A DNA stretch of 46,290 nucleotides from Pedosphaera sp. (GCA_028293325.1 JAQGPA010000171.1:1-46290); one strand, 5' to 3'; counted from the stretch's first letter, positions 7,257 to 16,857 are shown. The notes: generated from the letters alone by a model not told the origin. Translations and numbers: made by a program.

Positions 7257-9974
7257 ATGAAAACTCAAGAACCGTCGGTCGAATCTGCTGCCAAGGTCCA
7301 ATGCGTGGCATCATTGGTAATTTTAAAACGATTTTCCATTTTTCTTGCGGTAGGCATTTTGGCGGTCTGTTCCGCTCGCGCTTCCGGCCAGAACCTGCTG
7401 GTTAATGGTGACTTTAATGCTGGATCATCCGGGTGGAGCACTTTTACCTATGGCGGAGGATATGTCAGTTTTGAGATTCCTGGTAAGCTTGTCGGGACCA
7501 CGGCTACGACCTGGCCGTCTGGTTGGCCGCAAGGCGCGGGAACGAATGCTGCTGGAACGGGTCCCTTGTATGATGGGACGTTGCAGTTGACATGTGGCGC
7601 GGCCGGCGGCAATGCCGGCGGCTTTGCGTGGCAGACCATCGCTGCTGCTCCCAATGTTCCTTATACACTTACGATTCAGGCTGCCGCCGAAAATTGGTGG
7701 CTGCCCACGGGACAAATCCGGCTTTGGTTTCTGGACGTCAATAACGCCGTCATAACCTCGAATTTCGTCAGCTCAACCGATAGCCTCCATAATGGCTCGA
7801 ATGGTGGCCTGGGGGATAAATACGACGTCGGTGTGCCTTATCAGAATTGGACTAATTCGGCGACCTCGCCTGCGGGCACAAAATTTCTCAAGGTGGAGCT
7901 TTGCAATCCCGTGGGCACCGGCTCCGCCTGGTTTGATAACGCATATTTGACTGCCCCCATTAATCCGCCAGTGATCTCGAATCTTTATCCAAATGGATCT
8001 GTTCTTCTGCAGGCCACCAATAAGCTTTCGTTCATTGCCAATTCAGCGGCTCCAATAAATGGCAGTGGCATTAGCGTGATATTGAACGGGGTGGATATCT
8101 CGGGCAGTCTCGTGATCACTGGTTCCGGCACGACAAATGTGAGCGTCAGCTATTCCGGCTTGCAAACCAACCAGGCTTATACGGCAGTCATCAACGTGAC
8201 CGATACTGTCAATCTCAGTTCGATTTTAAACGTGTCTTTTGATACGTATGTCCCGAGTTTTGTGTGGGAAGCGGAAGATTACGATTATGGTTCCGGGCAG
8301 TCTGTTAACAACCCGATTTTATCAGGCACACCGACATCGGGCAGTTACTTCGGGGTTACTGGCACGGAAGGAATTGATTTCCATAATAATGCCGTTAGCG
8401 GACCCGAAGCCTACCGGCCGGATACCATGTCCACAGCCGTTTCGGGCGATGTCACTCGCCAGAACTTTATAAATGCTGGCGTGTCAGACTACATCGTAGG
8501 CTATTTTGACGGTGCTGGATTTGGCGCCGCTGGCAATGTCGGCCTTAGCACATATCGACCACAAGAGTGGGTCAACTATACACGGACTTTCGCTGCGGGG
8601 ACTTATAACATCTATGCGCGGATTGCCAGCGGCAATGGCCCCACTGCGAACCTTCCCGTATCCAAGGTGGTCAGCGGGCAGGGAACCTCCACTCAAACGA
8701 CGACTAACTTGGGTTTCTTTAACTTCCCTGCTGTTGGCTGGGGTTCTTACAATTACATCCCAATGCAGGACAAATTCGGCAATCCGGTTGCTGTCACGCT
8801 TTCCGGTACCACCACCTTGAGGGTTTCAGCTGGTTCGGGAGCCAACATGAATTTCTTCATGCTGCTGCCGGCCGACTCGACTGCGCCCACCATCACAAGT
8901 GTCTATCCAGACGGCGGCACTTTGCTTCAGGGAACCAATAAGCTGACCTTTACCGTGAGCAGCGCCAGCCATTCGATTGCCCAGAGCAATGTGTTGGTAA
9001 CGCTGAATGGCGTCACCAACAGCAGCCTGACCTTTAGCGGTTCTGCCAGCAGTTGGAATGTGAGCGTGCCGCTGGCGCTCAATGTTACAAATTACACCGC
9101 CGTTATCACCGTAACGGACAATGTCGGGAACAACCATTCAACCACGCTTTACTTCGATACATTTAATCCGGCGAGCTATGATATCGAAGCCGAAAATTGG
9201 GACTTCAACGGCGGGCAATTGATTGACAACCCTGTGATTACCTCGGCCGCGGCCCCCAACAGCTATTTTGATCAAGTTGGAACCGCGGCGGATGAGTATC
9301 CCGGAGACGTTGCTACTCCGCCTACGGCAGATTATCATTACCGTCAAAATGATTCGATTGCCACTTCCGTCTGCAACGATACTCCGACGCGGGCATTGCT
9401 TGCGGCGCAGCTGACCGACTCATTGGCATTCAACTATAATGTTGCGTGGTGGGCCACCAATGGCTGGCTGAACTACAGCCACAACTATCCTGCGGGCAAC
9501 TACCATGTCTATGCGCGTTTAGCTGGAAGCACCGGATTAACCAATCAAATCCAGTTGGATAAGATCAGTGGCCCAAGTTCAACCAACTATCTGGGAACAT
9601 TCACCGAGGTAGGACGTGGTTACAATGCATACGACTGGATTCCTTTGGTAAATACCAACAGCGGCTTGCTTGCTACAGTGAATCTGGGTGGATTAGCCAC
9701 GCTGCACACCACGAGTATTACTGGGAATGTGAATCCAAACAGCTATCTGCTCGTGCCATTGACACCAACCCCTGTGCCACTCCTATGGATCTATTCGGGC
9801 GGAGTCCTCACATTAAGCTGGACTGACCCTGCCTTCCATCTACAAGCCCAGACGAATTCAATGAACGTAGGAATTAGCACGAACTGGGCGGACTACCCAG
9901 GCGGAGCAACCAGTCCGGTGAATGTGCCGGCAAACCCGTCGGCGGGCGCGGTCTTTTTCCGGTTGTCCAACTAA
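7257..9974 (+). CDS. Large secreted carbohydrate-binding protein with duplicated Ig/CBM-like units
   Basis: A 905-residue secreted protein with a long signal region (SIFLAVGILAVCSARASGQN). Residues about 45-231 form a jelly-roll-like module (NLLVNGDFNAGSSGW ... NWWLPTGQIRLWF ... GSAWFDNAYL) that aligns well with residues 635-792 of the divergent GH5 enzyme. Then a two-part unit is repeated: an Ig-like domain (about 239-331, ISNLYPNGSVLLQATNKLSF; again at 545-636, ITSVYPDGGTLLQGTNKLTF), each followed by a domain starting EAEDYDYGSGQ or EAENWDFNGGQ with YNIYARIASG or YHVYARLAGS, reminiscent of CBM6-type modules. The C terminus is the LQAQTN...W...FFRLSN version of the shared terminal domain. 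No catalytic motif was seen, so it is probably a binding or scaffold protein for the same glycan as the GH5 enzyme. Confidence 0.8.
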   Translation: MKTQEPSVESAAKVQCVASLVILKRFSIFLAVGILAVCSARASGQNLLVNGDFNAGSSGWSTFTYGGGYVSFEIPGKLVGTTATTWPSGWPQGAGTNAAGTGPLYDGTLQLTCGAAGGNAGGFAWQTIAAAPNVPYTLTIQAAAENWWLPTGQIRLWFLDVNNAVITSNFVSSTDSLHNGSNGGLGDKYDVGVPYQNWTNSATSPAGTKFLKVELCNPVGTGSAWFDNAYLTAPINPPVISNLYPNGSVLLQATNKLSFIANSAAPINGSGISVILNGVDISGSLVITGSGTTNVSVSYSGLQTNQAYTAVINVTDTVNLSSILNVSFDTYVPSFVWEAEDYDYGSGQSVNNPILSGTPTSGSYFGVTGTEGIDFHNNAVSGPEAYRPDTMSTAVSGDVTRQNFINAGVSDYIVGYFDGAGFGAAGNVGLSTYRPQEWVNYTRTFAAGTYNIYARIASGNGPTANLPVSKVVSGQGTSTQTTTNLGFFNFPAVGWGSYNYIPMQDKFGNPVAVTLSGTTTLRVSAGSGANMNFFMLLPADSTAPTITSVYPDGGTLLQGTNKLTFTVSSASHSIAQSNVLVTLNGVTNSSLTFSGSASSWNVSVPLALNVTNYTAVITVTDNVGNNHSTTLYFDTFNPASYDIEAENWDFNGGQLIDNPVITSAAAPNSYFDQVGTAADEYPGDVATPPTADYHYRQNDSIATSVCNDTPTRALLAAQLTDSLAFNYNVAWWATNGWLNYSHNYPAGNYHVYARLAGSTGLTNQIQLDKISGPSSTNYLGTFTEVGRGYNAYDWIPLVNTNSGLLATVNLGGLATLHTTSITGNVNPNSYLLVPLTPTPVPLLWIYSGGVLTLSWTDPAFHLQAQTNSMNVGISTNWADYPGGATSPVNVPANPSAGAVFFRLSN

Positions 9975-10097
9975 GTTTGATCAAACTGGCGGGGGCGTCC
10001 GTGAGGGGCGCTCCTGCCGACAAATTTGAAGTGTAATATGCAGATGGAACAAAATTACGTAAACCGGAAAGGGCAGGGAGAACGTGAAGACGAGGAT

Positions 10098-10931
10098 ATG
10101 AGGCTTACCAACTTGAAATCCTCGCAACAGCGGAAAACGCGGAATGCCAAAGCTGCTTTCACTTTGATTGAACTACTCGTGGTCATCGCCATCATTGCCA
10201 TTTTGGCCGGCCTGTTGTTGCCTGCCCTGAACCGCGCCAAACAGAAGGCGGTCGGAACCAGTTGCATGAACAACCTGAAACAACTGCAATACGGCTGGAT
10301 GATGTATGCGGACGACAATCAAGAGCAACTCGTGCCGGTGGGGGGAGTTGCCAATCTGGTGGTGCAGGTGAATCCAGCCGCCGTTGCGCCGGGTGCACCC
10401 AACTCGCAGTGGGTATATGGTCGCGTGGACGCTGGTCCCACGGCGACGAATACCTGGTTTGTGGAAAACGGACTGATCTATTCTTATATAAAGTCCACCG
10501 CGATTTACAAGTGTCCCGCGGATCGAAGGATAGTGAATGGTGGGCCGACGGTTCGGAGCATGTCCATGAACTGCTGGTTAAATCCTTTGACACCTTGGAA
10601 CCAAACCTCGGAAACCATTTATCGGAAGATTGGACAACTTTCAAAACCGGGACCTTCCAGTCTCTTCGTATTTATCGATGAGTCGGGATATAGCATCGAC
10701 GATGGTTTTTTTGTCTGCGGTCCCAATTTCAACCAATGGATTAACAACCCGGCTTCTTATCATGGCAATGGCGGCGGATTGTCTTTTGCTGATGGCCACG
10801 CGGAAATTAAAGTGTGGAAGGACGCCAATTTGCTGGCCAAAAACAAATCCTTAACCATGGGCTCGGCTTTCAGTCCGGATTCTTCGCGGGATTTATTATG
10901 GCTACAGCAGCGAAGCACCAGTTTGCCATGA
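10098..10931 (+). CDS. Pseudopilin-like protein with N-methylation motif and H-X9-DG domain
   Basis: A type IV/type II pseudopilin-like protein. The prepilin signal [20 protein letters not shown], with the conserved Glu at +5, follows a short basic leader, and is succeeded by [11 protein letters not shown] and [19 protein letters not shown], the usual fold start of this large Verrucomicrobia/Planctomycetes group. Near the C terminus, [12 protein letters not shown] matches the H-X9-DG motif exactly (nine residues between His and Asp-Gly). The frame is open from a TTG at 10026; Met at 10098 leaves a 19-residue leader and is the family-like choice, but ATGs at 10038 and 10044 are possible. No secretion ATPase, inner-membrane platform or peptidase gene is nearby, so it is an orphan pseudopilin placed between two polysaccharide-active genes. 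Confidence 0.85.
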   Translation: MRLTNLKSSQQRKTRNAKAAFTLIELLVVIAIIAILAGLLLPALNRAKQKAVGTSCMNNLKQLQYGWMMYADDNQEQLVPVGGVANLVVQVNPAAVAPGAPNSQWVYGRVDAGPTATNTWFVENGLIYSYIKSTAIYKCPADRRIVNGGPTVRSMSMNCWLNPLTPWNQTSETIYRKIGQLSKPGPSSLFVFIDESGYSIDDGFFVCGPNFNQWINNPASYHGNGGGLSFADGHAEIKVWKDANLLAKNKSLTMGSAFSPDSSRDLLWLQQRSTSLP

Positions 10932-11052
10932 TGGATTAAAATTCTAAATCTGGTACCGGCTCCTAATGCATGCGTGAAGGGAAAACGGAACCAACTGCCT
11001 TCCATGCTTTTAGTCCTTGTTTTTGCCATGACCTGACCAGTATTTTTAAAAT

Positions 11053-12531
11053 ATGCTTACCAAATTGCAGCCAGTCTTAACCTTCGGGGCATTATTCATT
11101 CTTGGAATTGTTGCTGTCGCATCGCCCGCTGAGCCTTCGGATGGCCGCATTTCGGTCTATCTCACGGCAAAAAATACGGGGCAGAATCTGGCGAAAGTGG
11201 CGGATCTAAATTTCGCGCCTATGCCGCAGCCAACCGAGCAGGAGCAATGTGTATTTGTCAATCTCACCACGACTTTTCAAACAGTGTTGGGGATTGGCGG
11301 CGCTTTGACCGATGCCTCGGCGGAGACGTTCTATAAGCTGCCTAAAGATAAACGCCAGGAATTAATACAAGCCTATTTCGACCCGCAAAACGGTATTGGT
11401 TACTCGCTAGGGCGCACGCATATCCACAGCTGCGACTTTTCCAGCGAGAGCTATACCTATGTTAAAGATGGGGATAAAGAGTTGAATAGTTTTGACATCG
11501 CACCTGATCAAAAATATCGCATTCCATTCATCAAGGAAGCGATGGTCGCAGCGGGTAAGGATTTCACGTTATTTGTCAGCCCTTGGAGCCCTCCTGCCTG
11601 GATGAAAAGCAATAACAGCATGTTGCACGGCGGCAGCCTGCTGCCGGAGTTTTATGACGCTTGGGCAAACTATTACGTCAAATTCATCAAGGCTTACCAA
11701 AAGAATGGCATACCTGTCTGGGGCTTGTCGGTGCAAAACGAACCCATGGCCAGTCAAACGTGGGAGTCCTGTGTTTACACGGCCCGGCAGGAATGCGATT
11801 TCGTAAAGAATCATCTTGGCCCGGTTTTGGAAAAGGCCGGGCTGAAGGACAAGAAAATACTCGTCTGGGATCATAACCGGAGCATGATGTATCAGCGTTC
11901 ACAGGGGGTTCTGGAGGATCCAGCCGCCGCAAAATATGTGTGGGGTATCGGGTTCCATTGGTATGCCGGTGATAATTTTGAAAACGTCAGGCGTGTCAAG
12001 GAGGCTTATCCGAATATTAACGTGCTGTTGACTGAAGCCTGTCTTTATCCGTTTGATTTCAAGAAAATCGGGGAATGGCAGTGGGGTGAGACCTATGCAA
12101 AATCAATAATCAACGATTTCAATAATGGAGCCGTGGGTTGGACTGATTGGAACGTATTGCTGGATGAAACTGGCGGGCCGAATCACGTGAATAATTTCTG
12201 CTATGCCCCCATTCATGCCGACACCAAAACGGGTCAATTGTATTATCTCAATTCCTATTACTATATCGGTCAATTCTCCAAATTCATCCGACCGGGCGCC
12301 AAACGGATTATCAGTTCCGCAACGGTGGACAACTTGATGACCACGGCGTTTTTAAATCCGGATGGCAAGGTGGCGGTCGTGGTTTTAAATGTTTCTGATA
12401 ATGAGCAGCCATTTTCACTTTGGTTGAAAGGCCAAGGCGCAAAGACCACAAGTCCGGCACATTCGATTATGACCCTGATTTATCAATCTCCAATTTCCCT
12501 GGCTGCCATTAATGGAAAAAGTGCGCACTGA
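11053..12531 (+). CDS. Glycoside hydrolase family 30 (glucosylceramidase / beta-1,6-glucanase type), secreted
   Basis: A 492-residue protein with an N-terminal signal sequence (LTFGALFILGIVAVASPAEP). GH30 signatures: FQTVLGIGGALTDASAETF, YSLGRTHIHSCDFSSESY, FVSPWSPPAWMKSN, the acid/base Glu230 in LSVQNEPMASQTWESC, the nucleophile Glu328 in LLTEACLYPF, and GAVGWTDWNVLLDETGGPNH. The C-terminal beta domain ends without the FYR-type tail seen in neighbours. Family members cut beta-linked glucose or xylose residues, e.g. beta-1,6-glucan or glucosylceramide. Together with the GH5_9-like enzyme this suggests attack on branched beta-1,3/1,6-glucan such as fungal or algal wall, but this is inference. 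The ATG has no clear Shine-Dalgarno; the preceding gene ends 121 bases upstream. Confidence 0.92.
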   Translation: MLTKLQPVLTFGALFILGIVAVASPAEPSDGRISVYLTAKNTGQNLAKVADLNFAPMPQPTEQEQCVFVNLTTTFQTVLGIGGALTDASAETFYKLPKDKRQELIQAYFDPQNGIGYSLGRTHIHSCDFSSESYTYVKDGDKELNSFDIAPDQKYRIPFIKEAMVAAGKDFTLFVSPWSPPAWMKSNNSMLHGGSLLPEFYDAWANYYVKFIKAYQKNGIPVWGLSVQNEPMASQTWESCVYTARQECDFVKNHLGPVLEKAGLKDKKILVWDHNRSMMYQRSQGVLEDPAAAKYVWGIGFHWYAGDNFENVRRVKEAYPNINVLLTEACLYPFDFKKIGEWQWGETYAKSIINDFNNGAVGWTDWNVLLDETGGPNHVNNFCYAPIHADTKTGQLYYLNSYYYIGQFSKFIRPGAKRIISSATVDNLMTTAFLNPDGKVAVVVLNVSDNEQPFSLWLKGQGAKTTSPAHSIMTLIYQSPISLAAINGKSAH

Positions 12532-13028
12532 AGAGTAAAAGCCATCTTGCCCATGTCCGCCGTAGCCCAAATTAAAACAGCAACTTGACGATATCCTGAT
12601 TCCGTACTCCGGCCCGCTGCAGCGACCTCCCGTCGGCGGGCACGCCACTCTGAAGCCACACTTCAGCCAGGCTGTGGAATCCCTTTTCGATGGGCTAATT
12701 CATTCATCCACGGTTAAGGATCGTTTTCAATGGCATCGTTCCGGCTCAACGGGCCGGGCCGACATAAGCGATAATTGCGCGATGGTTACGGGCAGGAGAC
12801 GACATTGATGTTGTAATGAATCGCAGATCGGTTAAAGCTGTAATGCGCCGATTTTTGAGTTGAAAACAACCTCCTATTAATGCTCGTGACTTATTTGCGG
12901 TACTGGCCTGGTTACGCTTTGTTTACCACACCATCGCTACCAACAATATCCAAGTATCCGGTTCTATCGGCTCGTTTCACCGCAAGTATTCAGCCATGGT
13001 AATCAGTCAAAGATAAGCGCCAGCTTTT
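12532..13028. other. Intergenic, no gene recognised
   Basis: This 497-base stretch follows the GH30 stop and precedes the GTG start at 13029. It should contain the promoter of the 13029 gene. No classical hairpin-plus-T terminator, no conserved open frame and no repeat could be identified. Confidence 0.4.
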
Positions 13029-16016
13029 GTGAAAATTCAGCCGTTACTCAAGTCCATTGTGCTTGGCGCGCTCATCACACTCAATCTGAGCGCTCAGTCT
13101 GCATCAGTCACTTGGAGCACTCCGGTCACCATCGCAGGTGCCAGCGATGTGTCCACCACCGGCACATTGGCATACGCCTATTGCTGGTCCGGCACTTCCA
13201 CCACCGTCAATGGCGTAAATTTCACGGGAACGACTTCCGCCAGCGGCGGGGGTACGGACGTGACCCTGACTAATCTGGCAAACAACTATACGAGTTTCGG
13301 CAGTGGTCCAGGGGTTTCCGCCGCCTACCAGAACATGCTCACCGGCGGCGATTACAATTCTGCGGCGACTGCCACCGTGACTCTCAACCATCTGACCTTC
13401 GGCCATGGCTATGTCGCCCAATTCTGGGTGGGCGATTGGAGGAACATCAATACTGTCCGTAACGAAACCATCAAAGGTTCAGCTTCAGATAATATCACGC
13501 CAGCTTTGGCTTTTCAGGTTGGCAGCAGTGGCTCGGGCACCTATGTGATTGGCAGCTTCACGGCCTCCGCCACGACACAGACATTCACCCTCACTCCCGG
13601 CGGTTCCAGCCCAAGCGCACAAATCAATGCCCTCCAACTCCGCGATCTCACTCCTCCGGCATCGTCAATTTGGACCAATACTTCGGGCGGTTCGTGGTCG
13701 GCCACCGTCAACTGGTCAAACAGCGTGGCTGCCAACGGCGTTGGTGCCGCAGCCGGCTTCAACACGTTGACGTTGACGGCCAACGCCATTGTTACCCTCG
13801 ACGGCGCGCGGACGATTGGAAATTTGTTTTTTGATGACCGGAACATAACCAAGCACAGTTGGTTATTGAGTCCCGGCAGTGGTGATCCGCTGACGCTGGC
13901 GACCAGCAACGGCGCACCCGTCATCAGCAACAACGTTTCCACCACCATCAGCGCCGTGCTTGCCGGCACGAATGGCCTGACCAAGAACGGCAGCGGCCGA
14001 CTGACGTTGTCCGCCATTAACACCTACTCTGGTGGCACAACGATCGGGACCGGGACGTTGCAACTTGGCGACGGCACCACCAGCAACGGCTCGGTGTCCG
14101 GCGCAATCGTCAACAACGGCTCGCTGGTCGTTGCCAACCCAACCGCGCAAACATTCGCCAACACCATCACCGGCAACGGCGGCTTCACCAAGACTGGCGC
14201 CGGCACACTGACTCTTTCGCGCAGCAACGTGTATCACGGCACAACCACCATCAGCGTCGGCACGGTGCGCTTGTTGCCGACACAATTGCCAGCCGGCCTG
14301 CAAATCATGCCGCTGGGCGATTCCATCACCTACGGCGGCAGCGGGTCATACTCGGGTTACCGCGGCTTTCTTTACAGTTTGCTGAATCCTGTCGCCATCA
14401 ACTTCCAGTTCGTGGGTGCTTCGGCGGTCAATCCCAGCACCCTTCCAACCACTCCCGTTGACGAGACTCACCACAATGGCTATTCATCCTATGCCACCCT
14501 GGACCTGTTGAATAATCTCGATGGCCTTGACCTGGCACGCTACAACCAATACGGAGGCGTTGAGCGCTACCCGAACGGCGGTTACTGGCTTACCGGCGGC
14601 AATGGCACCGGACGCAGTGCAGTTTACCCGGACTTCATTCTTCTGCTGGTGGGTGCCAATGATATTTCCCAGGCTACCTTGGGTAACACCCAGATTAACA
14701 TTGTGAATTACCAGTCCAACCTGACTGCCTTGATCAATAAGCTCACAACGCTGCGGCCCAATGCCAGAGTGATCACGGCCGACATCACTCCCTGGCCTGG
14801 CCAGAGTGCCAGCGTCACTACGATCAATAACATGGTGCATACCGTGGTGACTAATTTTCAGGCTCAGGGCGCCCGAGTGTCGGAAGTGGACCTGAATACG
14901 CAGTTTCCTGCCGATGGCATAAGTGGTGACGGTCTTCATCCCAACGATACCGGCTATAATTTTATGGCCGGCCAATGGTATGACAGCATTCTCTCGGCTG
15001 CCACCGGCGTTTCCAGCTGCATCCCCGGCGACTCGACGGTCGCCATCGCAACGAATGCCACGCTGGATTTGAACGGCAACCAGGCCAGCATCGGCGGCTT
15101 GACGGGTCTCGGCAATGTTGTGCTCGGCAACGGCGGCATGCTCACCGTCAATGCCTCCAACAGTACCGTTAGCACATTCGCCGGTGTAATCTCCGGGAAC
15201 GGTGCGTTGACGAAGACCGGCGGCGGCAGCCTGATCTTAACTGGCACCAATCTCTACACCGGCGCCACCACCGTGAGCGGCGGCGCCTTATTGATCCAGG
15301 GCAATTTGGCTGGGACCAGTTCGGTCACCATTGCCAATGGCATCTTGGGCGGCAACGGCACGGTGAGTGGAACCGTTGCAATCAACGGCGTGATAGCCCC
15401 GGGCACAAGCGGAGTGGGAACTTTGTCCACGGGCTCAAATAACTGGAACAGCGGCGGCATTTTCATGTGCGAAATCAACGGCACCAACGCGACCGATTCC
15501 GACCAGGTAGCCATCGCCGGCTCGCTGATTGTGCAGGCTACATCCGGCAGCCCTTTTACCGTCAAGCTCGTGTCGTTGACCGGCGGCAATGCGCCCGGCC
15601 CGGTGCCGAACTTTTCCCGGTTCTCCGCTTACGCCTGGACGATTGCGAGCAGTTCCAGCGGCGTGCAAAACTTTGCCACCAATAAATTTGTGCTGGATAC
15701 CTCCTCCTTCAGCAACGACTTCAGTGGCGGCAACTTCAGTTTGGCCAGCGATGGCAGTTCGCTTCTGGTTCACTACACGCCGGTGGTGGTCCCGCCAACC
15801 TGGGGTAACTGCGGGCCGTGGAGCGACGGCTCATTCCCGTTGGTATTCAGTGGGCCCAGCGGACAAACCTATAAAGTTCTGACCAGCACCGACGTCTCCC
15901 TTCCCATGGCGGGTTGGACTCAGTTGACGAATGGTACGTTTGGTGATGGTCCAGCTAACTTTACCGACTCCGCGGCTACCAACGGCACCCGTTTTTATCG
16001 GATCGTCTCGCCGTAA
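13029..16016 (+). CDS. Autotransporter-associated beta-strand repeat protein with internal SGNH hydrolase domain
   Basis: A 995-residue secreted protein starting at GTG, with signal peptide LKSIVLGALITLNLSAQSAS. Autotransporter-associated beta-strand repeats (GLTKNGSGRLTLSAINTYSG, GGFTKTGAGTLTLSRSNVYHG, GALTKTGGGSLILTGTNLYTG) occur before and after an inserted SGNH esterase domain at about 425-655. The catalytic serine is Ser432 in MPLGDSITYGG, block III is LLVGANDIS, and the Asp634/His637 pair lies in GDGLHPNDTGYNF. Interruption of a beta-repeat passenger by an esterase suggests a surface-anchored deacetylase or esterase acting on polysaccharide side groups. There is no obvious 12-strand beta-barrel at the C terminus; instead it ends with the YKVLTSTDVSLP...W...FYRIVSP domain shared with other secreted proteins here. 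Confidence 0.88.
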   Translation: MKIQPLLKSIVLGALITLNLSAQSASVTWSTPVTIAGASDVSTTGTLAYAYCWSGTSTTVNGVNFTGTTSASGGGTDVTLTNLANNYTSFGSGPGVSAAYQNMLTGGDYNSAATATVTLNHLTFGHGYVAQFWVGDWRNINTVRNETIKGSASDNITPALAFQVGSSGSGTYVIGSFTASATTQTFTLTPGGSSPSAQINALQLRDLTPPASSIWTNTSGGSWSATVNWSNSVAANGVGAAAGFNTLTLTANAIVTLDGARTIGNLFFDDRNITKHSWLLSPGSGDPLTLATSNGAPVISNNVSTTISAVLAGTNGLTKNGSGRLTLSAINTYSGGTTIGTGTLQLGDGTTSNGSVSGAIVNNGSLVVANPTAQTFANTITGNGGFTKTGAGTLTLSRSNVYHGTTTISVGTVRLLPTQLPAGLQIMPLGDSITYGGSGSYSGYRGFLYSLLNPVAINFQFVGASAVNPSTLPTTPVDETHHNGYSSYATLDLLNNLDGLDLARYNQYGGVERYPNGGYWLTGGNGTGRSAVYPDFILLLVGANDISQATLGNTQINIVNYQSNLTALINKLTTLRPNARVITADITPWPGQSASVTTINNMVHTVVTNFQAQGARVSEVDLNTQFPADGISGDGLHPNDTGYNFMAGQWYDSILSAATGVSSCIPGDSTVAIATNATLDLNGNQASIGGLTGLGNVVLGNGGMLTVNASNSTVSTFAGVISGNGALTKTGGGSLILTGTNLYTGATTVSGGALLIQGNLAGTSSVTIANGILGGNGTVSGTVAINGVIAPGTSGVGTLSTGSNNWNSGGIFMCEINGTNATDSDQVAIAGSLIVQATSGSPFTVKLVSLTGGNAPGPVPNFSRFSAYAWTIASSSSGVQNFATNKFVLDTSSFSNDFSGGNFSLASDGSSLLVHYTPVVVPPTWGNCGPWSDGSFPLVFSGPSGQTYKVLTSTDVSLPMAGWTQLTNGTFGDGPANFTDSAATNGTRFYRIVSP

Positions 16017-16473
16017 GCGGTTTGTAAAAAAAGAACCAAACTGCAGAACCAGTCCGCAGGACGCATTTTTGAGGCTGAACACACACACGCTCCGATAAAA
16101 TCAAAGGGTGAATTATGCCAACGATCAAAGGCTGGAGGCGAGGGGCGGAATCGGACTAAGTCACCGACTTCAGATGGCAATATGTTCGCATAATCCCCTT
16201 TAAAATCAATGAAAATTCGCCATTACTTGCCACTATTTTTCAATACTTACTGACAGTTTCACTGACAGTCGTTGTGGCGATTTCGCGGCTACTTGGTAAG
16301 GGGAACCGATTTTCTGATTGCGCGGACAGGCGGGCACTTCAACGTGTCAATCGGAAAGGCCAGATGCAGCAGCAAAAAACATTAACAAAAGATTTCTTCG
16401 ATTTTGACTAAGCAACTTACTGAACTAAGGCCTTCCGGAACAGATTGGTGTAACGCTTCATTTTCATTAACGC
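16017..16473. other. Intergenic with repeat and an unrecognised open frame
   Basis: This region holds the T-arm-like repeat at 16133-16156 and a pair of ACTGACAGT direct repeats (16249-16257, 16261-16269). A plus-strand frame from 16160 to 16411 is open (83 codons, includes LLTVSLTVVVAISRLLGKGN), but it has no upstream start and no recognisable domain; it may be a gene remnant. Confidence 0.35.
16133..16156 (-). repeat. tRNA T-arm/3'-end-like 24-mer, copy 1
   Basis: The minus strand reads GTCCGATTCCGCCCC followed by TCGCCTCCA. This matches the copy at 24705-24728 at 22 of 24 positions. The layout (T-loop-like heptamer, 5+7 stem positions, then N-CCA) is that of a tRNA 3' end, but the rest of a tRNA is missing. 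It may be an attachment-site scar. Confidence 0.45.
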
Positions 16474-16517
16474 TTGACAGGAATATATGCATGACGGCAT
16501 ATATACACCGTCATGCA
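16474..16517 (+). promoter_or_regulatory. Promoter/operator of the ArsR-type regulator with two interlocked palindromes
   Basis: TTGACA (16474-16479) is followed by an A/T-rich -10 region around 16498-16505 (CATATATA). A perfect inverted repeat ATATATGC/GCATATAT (16483-16490, 16497-16504) fills the space between -35 and -10. A second inverted repeat TGCATGACGG/CCGTCATGCA (16488-16497, 16508-16517) overlaps it and covers the ATG at 16513. Transcription would begin at or within a few bases of the ATG, so the mRNA is probably leaderless. Autorepression is the likely use. Confidence 0.65.
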
Positions 16518-16857
16518 ATTAAATATATTTCAGACCCTGGCCGATCCCTCTCGCTTTCGCATCGTCGAGGCACTTCGCGGTGGTGAGGATGCCGTCAATG
16601 GCATTGTCAATCGGGTCGGCATCCACCAGTCAGGAGTTTCGAGACATCTCCGCATATTGCACGAGCTGGGTTTCGTTCAAGTCCGACCCGATGGACAGAA
16701 GCGCCTTTATTCACTACGTCCGGAACCTTTCCGCGAACTCGACGCGTGGGTCGCCAGCTATCGGAGCTTCTGGGAGGCGCGCCTCGACAAATTCGCTGAG
16801 GCTCTCAATCAAAAGGCAAAAGCACACTCAACCAAACGCAAGGAAACATCAAAATGA
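16513..16857 (+). CDS. ArsR-family winged-helix transcriptional regulator
   Basis: A 114-residue regulator. The N-terminal LNIFQTLADPSRFRIVEAL, the recognition region VGIHQSGVSRHLRILHELGF and the wing VRPDGQKRLYSLRPE are typical of the ArsR subgroup that pairs with SRPBCC-domain genes. No CxC metal motif is present, so it is not an arsenic-type sensor. The start at 16513 has no Shine-Dalgarno and overlaps a palindrome. It overlaps the next gene by 4 bases (ATGA at 16854), giving a coupled regulator-SRPBCC pair, and probably represses the whole operon through the palindromes at 16483-16517. Confidence 0.92.
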   Translation: MQLNIFQTLADPSRFRIVEALRGGEDAVNGIVNRVGIHQSGVSRHLRILHELGFVQVRPDGQKRLYSLRPEPFRELDAWVASYRSFWEARLDKFAEALNQKAKAHSTKRKETSK

